Shown here piece by piece: positions 17,804 to 25,577 of a stretch of 64,000 nt of DNA. The stretch spans positions 62,001 through 126,000 of the forward strand of contig JACPIS010000026.1 of the NCBI GenBank assembly GCA_016187925.1, written 5' to 3'. Each line of letters begins with the position of its first letter. The first letter of the stretch is position 1. Source of the DNA: Opitutia bacterium (GTDB lineage: Bacteria > Verrucomicrobiota > Verrucomicrobiia > Opitutales > Opitutaceae). A program made the position numbers and the translations under genes. Below the pieces are notes generated by a model. That model had not been told where the DNA came from, made no database searches, and saw only the letters and a list, made by a program, of their open reading frames with translations.

Positions 17804-17815
17804 ATCATCAGGCGC

Positions 17816-18568
17816 TCAGCGCGCCTTCGCCGGCGCGGTCTTCAGCTCCGGCCAGCCCTCGGGCGCGGCGAACACGGCATCGGTGACCTGCGCGGAGTTC
17901 GCCTCCATCCTCGAGATCACCATCAGGTAGAGTGTGCGCTCGCCGAGCTTGGTCTCGATCCGGTGCGGCTGCAGCACGCCGCCCACCTCGCGGAAATCGC
18001 TGAACGTGGTCTCGACCATGACTCGTTGCCCGCCCGACACGCGGAAGACGCCGCGCTTCACCACCTCGTGCGTCTGGGCGTCGAGCCAGAGAAAGAAGAT
18101 GTCGTCGCTCGCACTCATCACGAGCAGCTTGCCGGCCTTGCGGCCATCGATGGTGTCTTCGCCCGCATAGTCGACCGTGTAGCCTTTGGCGGCGAAGTCG
18201 ACCAGTGCGCCGTCGAAGTCGGCGTTGGCGAGAAAATCCTTCCGTTCGCCGACGGACATCGGTTGCGGCGCGCCCGCTTTCGCCTCGCTGTGGCTGATCC
18301 ACGGCTCGTGCTTCCCGTCGAACACTTGCACCACCCGGCGCTGGTCGGTGACGCTCTCGAAGCGCAGCTGGTCGGGCCGGCGCGCCCAGAGCTTGAAAGG
18401 CACACTCTCGTCGTTGATGAGCGTCCGCCCCTCGGCGTAGAGCGATTGGAGTTTCGCCAGCCGGTCACCCGCCCGGTGCGCGTGCTGCTCCGCGATCTCG
18501 CGGCCATATTCATCCGCCCGGAGGGCGACGGTTGCGAGCAACAGGAGGAGGCAGGCGGGCCAGCGCAT
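17816..18568 (-). CDS. Exported LolA-like outer-membrane lipoprotein-sorting-type protein
   Basis: A 250-residue protein with a signal peptide (MRWPACLLLLLATVALRAD). The mature part is the half-barrel pattern of LolA/LolB-like proteins: DRLAKLQSLYAEGRTLIND, FKLWARRPDQLRFES, VVQVFDGKHEPWISH, then DGRKAGKLLVMS and FFLWLDAQTHEVVKR, where a protein binds a lipid or lipoprotein acyl chain. Similar to DUF2092-type proteins; the ligand is unknown. Start ATG 18566-18568, overlapping by two bases the upstream extension of the divergent gene at 18657. Converges with hldD. Confidence 0.72.
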   Translation of the reverse strand: MRWPACLLLLLATVALRADEYGREIAEQHAHRAGDRLAKLQSLYAEGRTLINDESVPFKLWARRPDQLRFESVTDQRRVVQVFDGKHEPWISHSEAKAGAPQPMSVGERKDFLANADFDGALVDFAAKGYTVDYAGEDTIDGRKAGKLLVMSASDDIFFLWLDAQTHEVVKRGVFRVSGGQRVMVETTFSDFREVGGVLQPHRIETKLGERTLYLMVISRMEANSAQVTDAVFAAPEGWPELKTAPAKAR

Positions 18569-18656
18569 GGCCGCGATAAAGCGCAGCGCGCGCGCCGGGT
18601 CGATAGCGGATTCTCGGCGCTTGCCGCGGCCCGGGGAACCGTTACGGCTACGGCTT

Positions 18657-18893
18657 ATGGAATTCGGCTGGTGGTCCAAAGACGACGAAGGCAAGAAGTG
18701 GCAGATCTCCGTGCGCTTTCACGGCGGCAACGTCACGTTCAGCCGCAAACACGGTCACCACACCTCGTGGGAGGACTACGAGCCCACCGACGAGGAGTGG
18801 GACAAGCTCCTCAGCGAAGCCGACAAGCGCCTCCCCCGGCGCCTGATGAGTCAGAAGCAATACAACCAGCTCAAGGCCCAGCGCCCGCAGTGA
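18657..18893 (+). CDS. Small hypothetical protein
   Basis: A 78-residue soluble protein starting at ATG 18657 (MEFGWWSKDDEGKKWQ). It is rich in charged and aromatic residues, with HGGNVTFSRKHGHHTSWEDY and a C-terminal basic helix (EADKRLPRRLMSQKQYNQLK). I do not recognise a family. Codon use is typical of the genome and the frame is cleanly terminated, supporting a real gene; an upstream ATG at 18567 would overlap the divergent gene's start and reads as non-protein sequence. Confidence 0.65.
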   Translation: MEFGWWSKDDEGKKWQISVRFHGGNVTFSRKHGHHTSWEDYEPTDEEWDKLLSEADKRLPRRLMSQKQYNQLKAQRPQ

Positions 18894-19011
18894 GGCGCCC
18901 GCGCTCTTTGCCGGCGGCAATAGACCTTTGGAGGGCGCAGCTCCCGCTGCGCCGCGTGGAACCCGACCCGCGCCCAGACCCGACCCAAGGCACCGTCCGA
19001 CGAATGCCGCC

Positions 19012-19530
19012 TTACGGCTGCAGCCGCCCGCGCGCGAGCGGCCACAGCAGCACGAAGGCGCTGGCGATCTCGCCGGGCCGCTCCCGCACCCAGTGGTCGA
19101 TCTCCTCGGGCGAAAACCAGCCGCCGCACTCGATCTCGTCCGGCTGCAGCGTGAACGGCCCCTCGGCCTCGACGCGGTAAACCCAGACGAATTCCCAGCC
19201 CGTCTCGGGCCGCGCCGCGATCTTGAACAGCCGTTGCGGTGGCACCGCCGGCCGGCAGCCGAGTTCCTCCTCCAGTTCGCGCGACGCCGTGCGATCGTAA
19301 GTCTCCCCCGCCCCGACATGTCCGGCGCACGACGTGTCCCACGCGCCCGGGTAAACGTCCTTTTGCATCGAGCGCTTGTGCAGGAACACCCGGCCCGCGC
19401 GGTTGACCACCAGCACGTGCACCGCCCGGTGCCGCCAGCCGCGCGCATGCACCTCGTGCCGCGGCGCCCGGCCGGTCACCCGGTCCTGCTCGTCCACCAC
19501 GTCGAAAAGTTCGTTCAGGTCTTGGCCCAC
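19012..19530 (-). CDS. NUDIX hydrolase (IPP-isomerase-like branch)
   Basis: A 172-residue NUDIX protein. The box G-x5-E-x7-RE-x2-EE-x-G is GAGETYDRTASRELEEELG (about residues 80-98), which binds Mg2+ and the pyrophosphate of the substrate. The opening ELFDVVDEQDRVTGRAPRHE and VHARGWRHRAVHVLVVNR place it in the YfcD/isopentenyl-diphosphate-isomerase-like branch. Substrate unknown. No ATG lies near the homologous start, so I use GTG 19528-19530. That codon lies inside a TTCGTGT/TTCGTGGGTTT repeat (19528-19553). Longer starts up to 19809 would translate repeat DNA. Confidence 0.82.
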   Translation of the reverse strand: MGQDLNELFDVVDEQDRVTGRAPRHEVHARGWRHRAVHVLVVNRAGRVFLHKRSMQKDVYPGAWDTSCAGHVGAGETYDRTASRELEEELGCRPAVPPQRLFKIAARPETGWEFVWVYRVEAEGPFTLQPDEIECGGWFSPEEIDHWVRERPGEIASAFVLLWPLARGRLQP

Positions 19531-19641
19531 GAAACCCACGAATGGACACGAAAGGCCCGAAGTCGAGCCGACAGCCCGGCGACAACGCCCTCGCGCGGTC
19601 CCTCCGGGCGTAGGGGTAAATCCACCCCTAGGTTTCGTTGC

Positions 19642-19730
19642 TGTCATTCTGAGCGTAGCGAAGAATCCATGCCTGCCGGGACCGCGCCCCATACGAACCA
19701 GCAGATCCTTCGCTCCGCGCCGGATGACAC
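19642..19730. repeat. TGTCATCCTGAGCG-type inverted pair
   Basis: TGTCATTCTGAGCGTAGCGA (from 19642) is mirrored by AGATCCTTCGCTCCGCGCCG...GATGACAC ending at 19730. Same family as 20325-20413 and 26689-26829. It is followed at 19755-19786 by TTTTTCGTGTCC...GTTTCGTGGTTC, directly before the gene at 19802. The gap 19531-19801 therefore consists almost entirely of repeats. Confidence 0.75.
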
Positions 19731-19801
19731 TTGGCCTGCTGAAGTACCTTAACTTTTTTCGTGTCCTTTCGCGGGTTTCGTGGTTCATCCTGCCCTTTCC
19801 C

Positions 19802-20290
19802 ATGGCCAAAATCGAAGTCAGTCAGGTCGCCGACATCCTCAAGAAGCACAAGCTCGACCCCTCGCTCCTCCGCGAGATCGTCGAGGAGATGAACGAGGTC
19901 ACCGCGCCCGCCGCGGACGAGGACATCAAGCCACCGCCGCCCAAGAAGCAGTTCGTCATCCTGCTCTCCGATCCCGAGGGCAAACTGCCGGAGAAGGATA
20001 TGGTCGGCTGGGTCGTGCAGATCCCGGAGAACGCGAGCCCCTACTCGACCACCGATCGCATTTTCAAGGGCGCCTACGACTTCAACGCCTCCAAGCGCGG
20101 CCGCATGCTGCCGGTCAAGTCCGTCGGCGAGGCGCTCGAGAGCGCCAGCGCGAAGTATTTCAAGGAGTCCGAACTCTGGGTGAAGACCAAGCTGCCCGTC
20201 GCCGTCGTGAAGACCGACAACATCCTGCCGAAGGACGAATTCAAGATCGAGAAGGTCGACAAGCGCCGCAAGGACGAGGCGGAGGATTGA
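19802..20290 (+). CDS. Conserved hypothetical protein
   Basis: A 162-residue soluble protein starting at ATG 19802 (MAKIEVSQVADILKKHKLDP). The N-terminal helical part is followed by a proline/lysine linker (DIKPPPPKKQ) and an alpha/beta region (FVILLSDPEGKLPEKDMVGWV), then a basic C-terminus (KVDKRRKDEAED). I do not recognise it. Strong codon bias supports a real gene. Repeats flank it on both sides, so it is probably transcribed alone. Confidence 0.75.
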   Translation: MAKIEVSQVADILKKHKLDPSLLREIVEEMNEVTAPAADEDIKPPPPKKQFVILLSDPEGKLPEKDMVGWVVQIPENASPYSTTDRIFKGAYDFNASKRGRMLPVKSVGEALESASAKYFKESELWVKTKLPVAVVKTDNILPKDEFKIEKVDKRRKDEAED

Positions 20291-20324
20291 GCGGCTTTCA
20301 GAGCACGCGCCCGCCCACGGAGCG

Positions 20325-20413
20325 TGTCATCCTGAGCGAAGCGAAGGATCCATGCGGCCGGAAGCGGTATCACGCCCGTTTCCGTGGATTCCTCACTGCG
20401 TTCAAAATGACAA
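20325..20413. repeat. TGTCATCCTGAGCG-type inverted pair
   Basis: TGTCATCCTGAGCGAAGCGA at 20325 is mirrored by GTGGATTCCTCACTGCGTTC...ATGACA ending at 20413. The pair lies between the convergent hypothetical and DUF192 genes. Confidence 0.8.
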
Positions 20414-20432
20414 AGCAGTTTAACGGCGCAGG

Positions 20433-20957
20433 TTAATCCCGCAGCCCCGCCGCCTCGGGCTTGAGGCCGCGGGCGGTCAGCGCGGCGGCGACGGCTTTGA
20501 GGTCGAGCTTCGCGCCGGGCTTCACGCCGCGGTCCTTGAACCAGCCCTGGTTCATCTCGAGGCAGAACTGGATGTCGCGGCTGCGCGAGGTGACCGTGCG
20601 CTCGTCGAGCGGGTACATCGGGTAGATTTCCTTCAGTTCGCCGTTGGAGTCGAAATAGCCGATGTCGAGCGGCAGCGTGGTGTTGCGCATCCAGAAACCC
20701 ATCTGCTGCGTCGTAGTGAAGACGAAGAGCATGCCTTCGTCGCGCCCCATCGACGAGCGATACATCAGGCCGCGCTGCAGTTCGTCGGGCAGCGCCGCGA
20801 CCTGCGCCTGCACGGTGGCGTCGCCGACCTTGAGGGCGAAGCGGTCCTCGGCGGTCTTGGGCGCGGCGTCCTTGGCGGCGTCCTTGCCGCCACAGGCGGT
20901 GAGCGCACCGAGGAGGAAAACGGCCAGGACGGGGAGCGGAGCGAGTCGGGAAAACAT
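20433..20957 (-). CDS. DUF192-family lipoprotein
   Basis: A 174-residue protein. The N-terminus MFSRLAPLPVLAVFLLGALTAC has a lipobox with Cys22. The mature region contains the DUF192 pattern: LPDELQRGLMYRSSMGRDEGMLFVF, MGFWMRNTTLPLDIGYFDSNG and CLEMNQGWFKDRGVKPG. The family (related to archaeal TK-type proteins) has no defined biochemical role. Starts at ATG 20955-20957, 21 bases from the divergent M24 peptidase start, so the two genes must share overlapping control regions. Confidence 0.85.
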   Translation of the reverse strand: MFSRLAPLPVLAVFLLGALTACGGKDAAKDAAPKTAEDRFALKVGDATVQAQVAALPDELQRGLMYRSSMGRDEGMLFVFTTTQQMGFWMRNTTLPLDIGYFDSNGELKEIYPMYPLDERTVTSRSRDIQFCLEMNQGWFKDRGVKPGAKLDLKAVAAALTARGLKPEAAGLRD

Positions 20958-20978
20958 TTTTGCGTTTTGCTGGGATTC

Positions 20979-22151
20979 ATGGCTAGACACCTGCCTCCAA
21001 AACTCAATCCCACATCGCCCTTGCGCTCCCCCCTGCCTCCCCTGCTCTACGCCGACACCCACGCCAGCACCGACATGCTGTATTTCGGGCGGGTGGAGGT
21101 GCACGATCCGTTCATCGCCTTCGGGGCGCGCGGCAAGAAGATCACCGTGCAGAGCGCGCTGGAGTTCGGTCGCGTGAAACGCACGGGCGACTTCGACGTC
21201 GTGCTGCCGCGCGAGGTGTGGCAAGAGAAGGCCCGCACCCGTTACGGCAAGAAGGCCGGCATCGCCGAGATGATCGCCTGCCTCGCCAAGGCCTACAAGG
21301 TGCGCGGCTTCCGCGTCGCCGATGATTTCTCCGCCAGCCTTTACCTGAAGCTCCGCCAACTCGGCATCCGGCTCGAGCTGGCGGGCGGTTCGCTGTTCCC
21401 CGAGCGCGAGATCAAGGCGCCGTGGGAGGCCGAGGCCGTGCGCGAGGGCAACCGGCTGTGCTCGGTCGGCTACGCGACCGCCGAGAAAATCCTCCGCGCC
21501 GCCCGCAGCAAGGGCCGCACGCTCGTCTGGCAGGGCCGCCCGCTGACGTCGGAGCTGCTGCGCTTCCATATCGAGGTTGCCATCAAGGCGCAGGGCGGCG
21601 ACGCGCGCGACACCATCGTCGCGGGCGGCGACCAGGCCTGCGACCCGCACGAGCGCGGCACCGGCCCGCTGCGCCCGAATGAACTCATCATCATCGATAT
21701 TTTCCCGCGCGTGGTGAAGACGGGCTATTACGGCGACATGACACGCACCTACCTCAAGGGTCGCGCGTCCGAGGCGCAGCAGAAGCTCGTCGCCACCGTG
21801 CTCGCCGCCCAGCGCGCCGCCATCCGCCTCGTCACCGCCGGAATCGACGGCCTCGACGTGCACGAGCTCGTCCAACACATCTTCCAGGAGGCCGGCTACG
21901 AGACGAAGCGCGGCAAGCACGGCTCCGTGGGCTTCATCCACGGCACCGGTCACGGCCTCGGCCTCGCCGTCCACGACCCCGGCCGCATCAGCGCCATCTC
22001 CGCCGTGCTCAAGGCGGGCGCTGTCCTGACCGTCGAGCCGGGCCTTTATTACCCGGGCCTCGGGGGTTGCCGCTGGGAGGACGTCGTCCAAGTCACCAAA
22101 GGCTCCGCCAAAATGCTCTCGCGTCATCCCTACAACTGGGAAATCCGTTAA
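20979..22151 (+). CDS. M24-family metallopeptidase (Xaa-Pro aminopeptidase-like)
   Basis: A 390-residue protein with a creatinase-like N-terminal domain (YADTHASTDMLYFGR) and a pita-bread catalytic domain. The five metal ligands of M24 are visible: Asp in IIIDIFPR, Asp in YYGDMTRTY, His in IHGTGHGLGL, Glu in LTVEPGLYY and Glu in CRWEDVV. It should cleave N-terminal residues before proline or act on related amides. Starts at ATG 20979; shorter starts would cut the N-domain. Downstream, 18 bases lead into the heptose kinase gene, so they may share a transcript. Confidence 0.88.
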   Translation: MARHLPPKLNPTSPLRSPLPPLLYADTHASTDMLYFGRVEVHDPFIAFGARGKKITVQSALEFGRVKRTGDFDVVLPREVWQEKARTRYGKKAGIAEMIACLAKAYKVRGFRVADDFSASLYLKLRQLGIRLELAGGSLFPEREIKAPWEAEAVREGNRLCSVGYATAEKILRAARSKGRTLVWQGRPLTSELLRFHIEVAIKAQGGDARDTIVAGGDQACDPHERGTGPLRPNELIIIDIFPRVVKTGYYGDMTRTYLKGRASEAQQKLVATVLAAQRAAIRLVTAGIDGLDVHELVQHIFQEAGYETKRGKHGSVGFIHGTGHGLGLAVHDPGRISAISAVLKAGAVLTVEPGLYYPGLGGCRWEDVVQVTKGSAKMLSRHPYNWEIR

Positions 22152-22169
22152 CCGCTCCCCCCTTTCACG

Positions 22170-23141
22170 ATGAAATCCCTCCTCAACCGAATCTCCCGCC
22201 TGCATGTCCTGGTCATTGGCGACGTGATGCTCGACCACTACATCTGGGGCGACGCCCAGCGCATCTCGCCCGAGGCCCCGGTGCCGGTGATCGACGTTGA
22301 GCGCGATTCCTACAGCGCCGGCGGCGCCGCCAACGTCGCGCTCAACCTCGCCTCGCTCGGCGCCAAGGCCACCATCGCGGGCTTCTTCGGCCGCGACGAC
22401 GCCGGCAAGCGCCTCAGCGGCATCCTCACCCAGAAGGGCATCACGACCATCGCCACGCCGGGCAGCGGCTCCACCATCGTCAAGACCCGCATCCTCGTCC
22501 GCCGCCAGCAGCTCTGCCGCCTCGACCGCGAGTCGCCGCAGCACCACTACGCCATCGATCCCGAAAAAATCGAGGAGACCTTCGACAAGGTCATCCGCAA
22601 GGTCGATGCGGTCATCTTCTCCGACTACGCCAAGGGCCTGCTGACCGACGAACTTGTCGCCAAGGTCACCGCCCTCGCCCGCGCGCAGAAGAAGCTCGTC
22701 GCCCTCGACCCGAAACCGCGCCGCAAGCTCAAGTTCTACCAGCCCGACCTCATCACGCCCAACCGCAAGGAAGCCCTGCAGCTCGCCGGCATCGAGCCCG
22801 AGCCGCACCAGCCCTTCCCCGCCGCCGAGGTCTGCGCCCGCATCTACGAGCAATACCGCCCGAAGCACCTCGTCATCACGCTCAGCGAGGACGGCATGCT
22901 CCTGTCGCACAACGGCAGGGCCGGCCGCATCATCCCCACGATGGCGCGCGAGGTGTTCGATGTCTCCGGCGCGGGCGACACCGCGATCGCCGCCCTCACG
23001 CTCGGCCTCGCCGCCGGCGCCGTGCTGGAGGAAGCCGCCCAATTCGCCAACATCGCCTCGGGCGTCGTGGTCGGCAAACTCGGCACCGCCACCGTCACGC
23101 CCGAGGAAATCCTCGCGCACGCCGACACGGAGGAGAACTGA
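22170..23141 (+). CDS. hldE: D-glycero-beta-D-manno-heptose-7-phosphate kinase (HldE kinase domain only)
   Basis: A 323-residue PfkB-type sugar kinase that phosphorylates heptose-7-phosphate at C1 for LPS core synthesis. The RfaE domain I signature is clear: VLVIGDVMLDHYIWGDAQRI, SPEAPVPVIDVE, AGGAANVALNLASLGA, then ALDPKPRR and the PfkB ending VFDVSGAGDTAIAALTLGLA with catalytic Asp. The nucleotidyltransferase half of full HldE is missing, so an HldC-type partner must be encoded elsewhere. Followed after 11 bases by gmhB. Confidence 0.93.
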   Translation: MKSLLNRISRLHVLVIGDVMLDHYIWGDAQRISPEAPVPVIDVERDSYSAGGAANVALNLASLGAKATIAGFFGRDDAGKRLSGILTQKGITTIATPGSGSTIVKTRILVRRQQLCRLDRESPQHHYAIDPEKIEETFDKVIRKVDAVIFSDYAKGLLTDELVAKVTALARAQKKLVALDPKPRRKLKFYQPDLITPNRKEALQLAGIEPEPHQPFPAAEVCARIYEQYRPKHLVITLSEDGMLLSHNGRAGRIIPTMAREVFDVSGAGDTAIAALTLGLAAGAVLEEAAQFANIASGVVVGKLGTATVTPEEILAHADTEEN

Positions 23142-23152
23142 CCCGCCCGGTC

Positions 23153-23683
23153 ATGGCCAAGGCGCTCTTCCTCGACCGCGACGGCACGCTGATCGTCGAC
23201 AAGGATTACCTCGCCGACCCGGCGGGCGTGGAGCTCATCTCCGGTGCCGCCGACGCCCTGCGCCGCGCCCGCGCGCTCGGCTACCGGCTGTTCCTCTTCA
23301 CCAACCAGTCCGGCATCGGCCGCGGCTATCACACGATCGAGGACACCCACCGTTGCAACGCGCGCATGGAGGAGCTGCTCGCCCTGCCCGCGCCGGTGTT
23401 CGACGGTGTCTGCATCGCGCCCGAGGCGCCGCACCAGCCCTCGCACTACCGCAAGCCCTCGCCGAACTTCATCCACGAGACCATCGCGCAATTCCAGCTC
23501 GACCCCGCGCAATGCTGGATGGTCGGCGACCGCGAGAGCGACATCGACGCCGGGCGCAACGCCGGCATCCGCACCGCCGCCGTCTGCACCGGCAAGCTCG
23601 ACGCCGCCGCCTGGCGCGCCCGCCCCTACCCCGGCCTCGGCATCTACGCGGATTTCTCCGCCCTCGTCGCGACCTTGAAATGA
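23153..23683 (+). CDS. gmhB: D-glycero-beta-D-manno-heptose-1,7-bisphosphate 7-phosphatase
   Basis: A 176-residue HAD phosphatase that removes the 7-phosphate from heptose bisphosphate made by the preceding kinase. Motif I is FLDRDGTLIVDKDYL with the nucleophile Asp, motif II is FTNQSGIGRGYH, and motif IV is MVGDRESDIDAGRNAG. RKPSP before it is the GmhB/HisB-N pattern. One change from usual GmhB is that the zinc-loop region (FDGVCIAPEAPHQPSHYRKP) keeps only one Cys and several His. Context with the kinase makes the heptose role convincing. Confidence 0.9.
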   Translation: MAKALFLDRDGTLIVDKDYLADPAGVELISGAADALRRARALGYRLFLFTNQSGIGRGYHTIEDTHRCNARMEELLALPAPVFDGVCIAPEAPHQPSHYRKPSPNFIHETIAQFQLDPAQCWMVGDRESDIDAGRNAGIRTAAVCTGKLDAAAWRARPYPGLGIYADFSALVATLK

Positions 23684-23767
23684 GGCCGCGCCCGCGACGC
23701 AGCCGCCGATCGGCGTGAGCCCGGAGCCGGCTCTCAACTCTCAGCGCTCAACCCTCACCCTTCCCTC

Positions 23768-24625
23768 ATGCCCGAGCTGGCTGAAGTCGAGTTCTTCCGC
23801 AGACGCTGGAGCGTCGGCCATGATGATCGCGTGCTGAACGTTCTGACGCACGATCGCGCCAAGATTTTCCGCGCCTGCATGGTCGCCCGGCTGAAGAAAA
23901 GTCTCACCGGCGCCACGCTGCGCGGCTCCGCCGCCGCGGCGAAGCAGATGCTCTTCCGCTTCTCGGGCGGCGGCCTTCCCCGCGCCGCGTCGACCGGCTG
24001 GCTCGGCGTCCACCTCGGCATGAGCGGCGAACTGCGCGCCGAGCCGCCGGGCTACGCGCCGCAGAAGCACGACCATCTCGTGTTGCGGCAAAAGGCCCGC
24101 TCCCTCGTCTTCACCGACCCGCGCATGTTCGGCGCCGTGCTGTTCTCCACCGGCCGGGCCGCCCCGGAGTGGTGGACGGGCATCGCCCCGGCGATTCTCT
24201 CCGACGCCTTCACTGTCGAAGCGGTCGCCGCGTTTCTCCGCCGTCGCGGGCGCGCGCCGATCAAGGCCGTGCTCCTCATGCAGGAACGCTTCCCCGGCAT
24301 CGGCAACTGGATGGCCGACGAGGTGCTGTGGCGCGCCGGCATTCATCCGAAGCGCCTGGCCGGCTCGCTGAGTCCGGCCGAGGTGCGCACCCTGCACCGC
24401 GAGTGCCGCCGCGTTTGCCAGCTGGCGTTGCGCACCATCGCCGGCGAGGGCGGCGCTCTGCCGCCCGATCTCAACGTCCACATCCCGAAGTGGTGGCTGT
24501 TTTGGCATCGCTGGGAGGATGGCGGCCGTTGTCCGCGCACCGGCGTGAAGCTCCTGCGCGAAACCGTCGGCGGTCGCACGACGTGCTGGTCGCCGGGAAG
24601 GCAGAGGTTGAAAGTCGAAGGTTGA
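23768..24625 (+). CDS. mutM: Fpg/Nei-family DNA glycosylase with degenerate zinc finger
   Basis: A 285-residue base-excision repair glycosylase/AP lyase. Pro2 and Glu3 (MPELAEVE), the catalytic pair, are present, as is Lys near residue 60 (AAAKQMLF). The helix-two-turn-helix reads RFPGIGNWMADEVLWRAGIHP. The C-terminal finger is altered: in RCPRTGVKLLRETVGGRTTC and WSPGRQ only one of the usual four zinc Cys positions remains in place (others align to Thr, Ser and Arg), while the DNA-contacting Arg of GGR-T is kept. This suggests a zincless finger. The last residues RLKVEG are encoded by a CTTTCAAC-type repeat. Fpg versus Nei specificity cannot be read. Confidence 0.85.
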   Translation: MPELAEVEFFRRRWSVGHDDRVLNVLTHDRAKIFRACMVARLKKSLTGATLRGSAAAAKQMLFRFSGGGLPRAASTGWLGVHLGMSGELRAEPPGYAPQKHDHLVLRQKARSLVFTDPRMFGAVLFSTGRAAPEWWTGIAPAILSDAFTVEAVAAFLRRRGRAPIKAVLLMQERFPGIGNWMADEVLWRAGIHPKRLAGSLSPAEVRTLHRECRRVCQLALRTIAGEGGALPPDLNVHIPKWWLFWHRWEDGGRCPRTGVKLLRETVGGRTTCWSPGRQRLKVEG

Positions 24626-24745
24626 AAGAGATTGGAAGGGCTGAGGTTCGAGGAGGAAATCCATCCCTTGGGTCGCATGGGCGTCCGGCTGCTTTGCCTT
24701 GTCCCCCATTTCCGTCTTTCAACTTTCCACCTTCAACTTTCAACT
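24606..24745. repeat. CTTTCAAC-type inverted pair flanking the mutM/tlyA junction
   Basis: GGTTGAAAGTCGAAGGTTGA (24606-24628) is mirrored by CTTTCAACTTTCCACCTTCA...CTTTCAA (24715-24745). The left arm overlaps the mutM stop codon; the right arm ends 11 bases before the tlyA ATG. Related CTCAACTCTCAGCGCTCAAC-like phrases occur at 15521-15556 and 23731-23765. Confidence 0.75.
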
Positions 24746-24755
24746 GGCGGTCTGC

Positions 24756-25505
24756 ATGGCCGCCAAAACCCGACTCGACGAACTGCTGGTCGCCCGCGGG
24801 CTCTGCGCCTCCCGCTCGCAGGCGAAGGCGCTCATCATGTCCGGCCGCGTCCGCCACGGCACCGAGCGGCTCGACAAACCCGGCAAGGAATACGCGGCCG
24901 ACTTCGAGCTGAGCATCGACCAGCCCCCGCGCTTCGTCAGCCGCGGCGGTGAGAAGCTCACCGCCTACCTCGAGAAATTTCCCGTCGACCTGTCCGGCGC
25001 GCACCTGCTCGACGTCGGCGCCTCGACCGGCGGTTTCACCGACTGCGCGCTGCAGGCCGGCGCGGCGTCCGCCACCTGCGTCGACGTCGGCACGGCCCAG
25101 CTGCACGACAAGCTCCGGCGCGACCCGCGCGTGACCAACCTCGAGAAAGTCAACGCCCGCCACCTCGCGCCCGGCAGCCTGCCGCGCGCGAGCTACGACG
25201 TGGTGGTGATGGACCTCTCCTTCATTTCGCTCAAAAGCGTGCTGCCCGCCGTGTGGCCGTTTCTCGGGCGCAACGGCACGCTCATCGCGCTCGTGAAACC
25301 GCAGTTCGAGGCCGGCAAGGCCGAGGTCGACCGCGGCCAGGGCGTCATCCGCGACGACGCCGTGCGCGCCCGCGTGCTGGCCGAGGTGCGCGATTTCGCG
25401 CTGCGCGAGCTGCCCGGCGCCGGGTTGCACGGCGAGATGGAGTGCCCGGTGCACGGCGCCGACGGCAACCGCGAGTTTCTACTGGGGCTGCGAAAAAAGG
25501 ATTAA
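24756..25505 (+). CDS. tlyA: TlyA-family rRNA 2'-O-ribose methyltransferase
   Basis: A 249-residue protein with an N-terminal S4 RNA-binding domain ([20 protein letters not shown], residues 5-24) and an FtsJ/RrmJ-type methyltransferase domain with SAM motif [30 protein letters not shown] and [10 protein letters not shown]. The family modifies 16S/23S rRNA ribose and is often misnamed hemolysin A. I use ATG 24756-24758; the longer frame from 24699 translates the CTTTCAAC repeat. It precedes nadK by 72 bases, an arrangement seen in many bacteria. Confidence 0.93.
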   Translation: MAAKTRLDELLVARGLCASRSQAKALIMSGRVRHGTERLDKPGKEYAADFELSIDQPPRFVSRGGEKLTAYLEKFPVDLSGAHLLDVGASTGGFTDCALQAGAASATCVDVGTAQLHDKLRRDPRVTNLEKVNARHLAPGSLPRASYDVVVMDLSFISLKSVLPAVWPFLGRNGTLIALVKPQFEAGKAEVDRGQGVIRDDAVRARVLAEVRDFALRELPGAGLHGEMECPVHGADGNREFLLGLRKKD

Positions 25506-25577
25506 CCGCGCTAACAGCAGCCGATGCGGAGAAATTGATATTCCCAAACGCGCGGGGCCCGCTAGCCTGCGTCCGCC

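Noticed and set aside
20433-23120. A minus-strand open frame of about 895 codons ending in the DUF192 gene
   Set aside because: Only its last 174 codons are real. The rest is the antisense of the M24 peptidase and heptose kinase, both supported by motifs.
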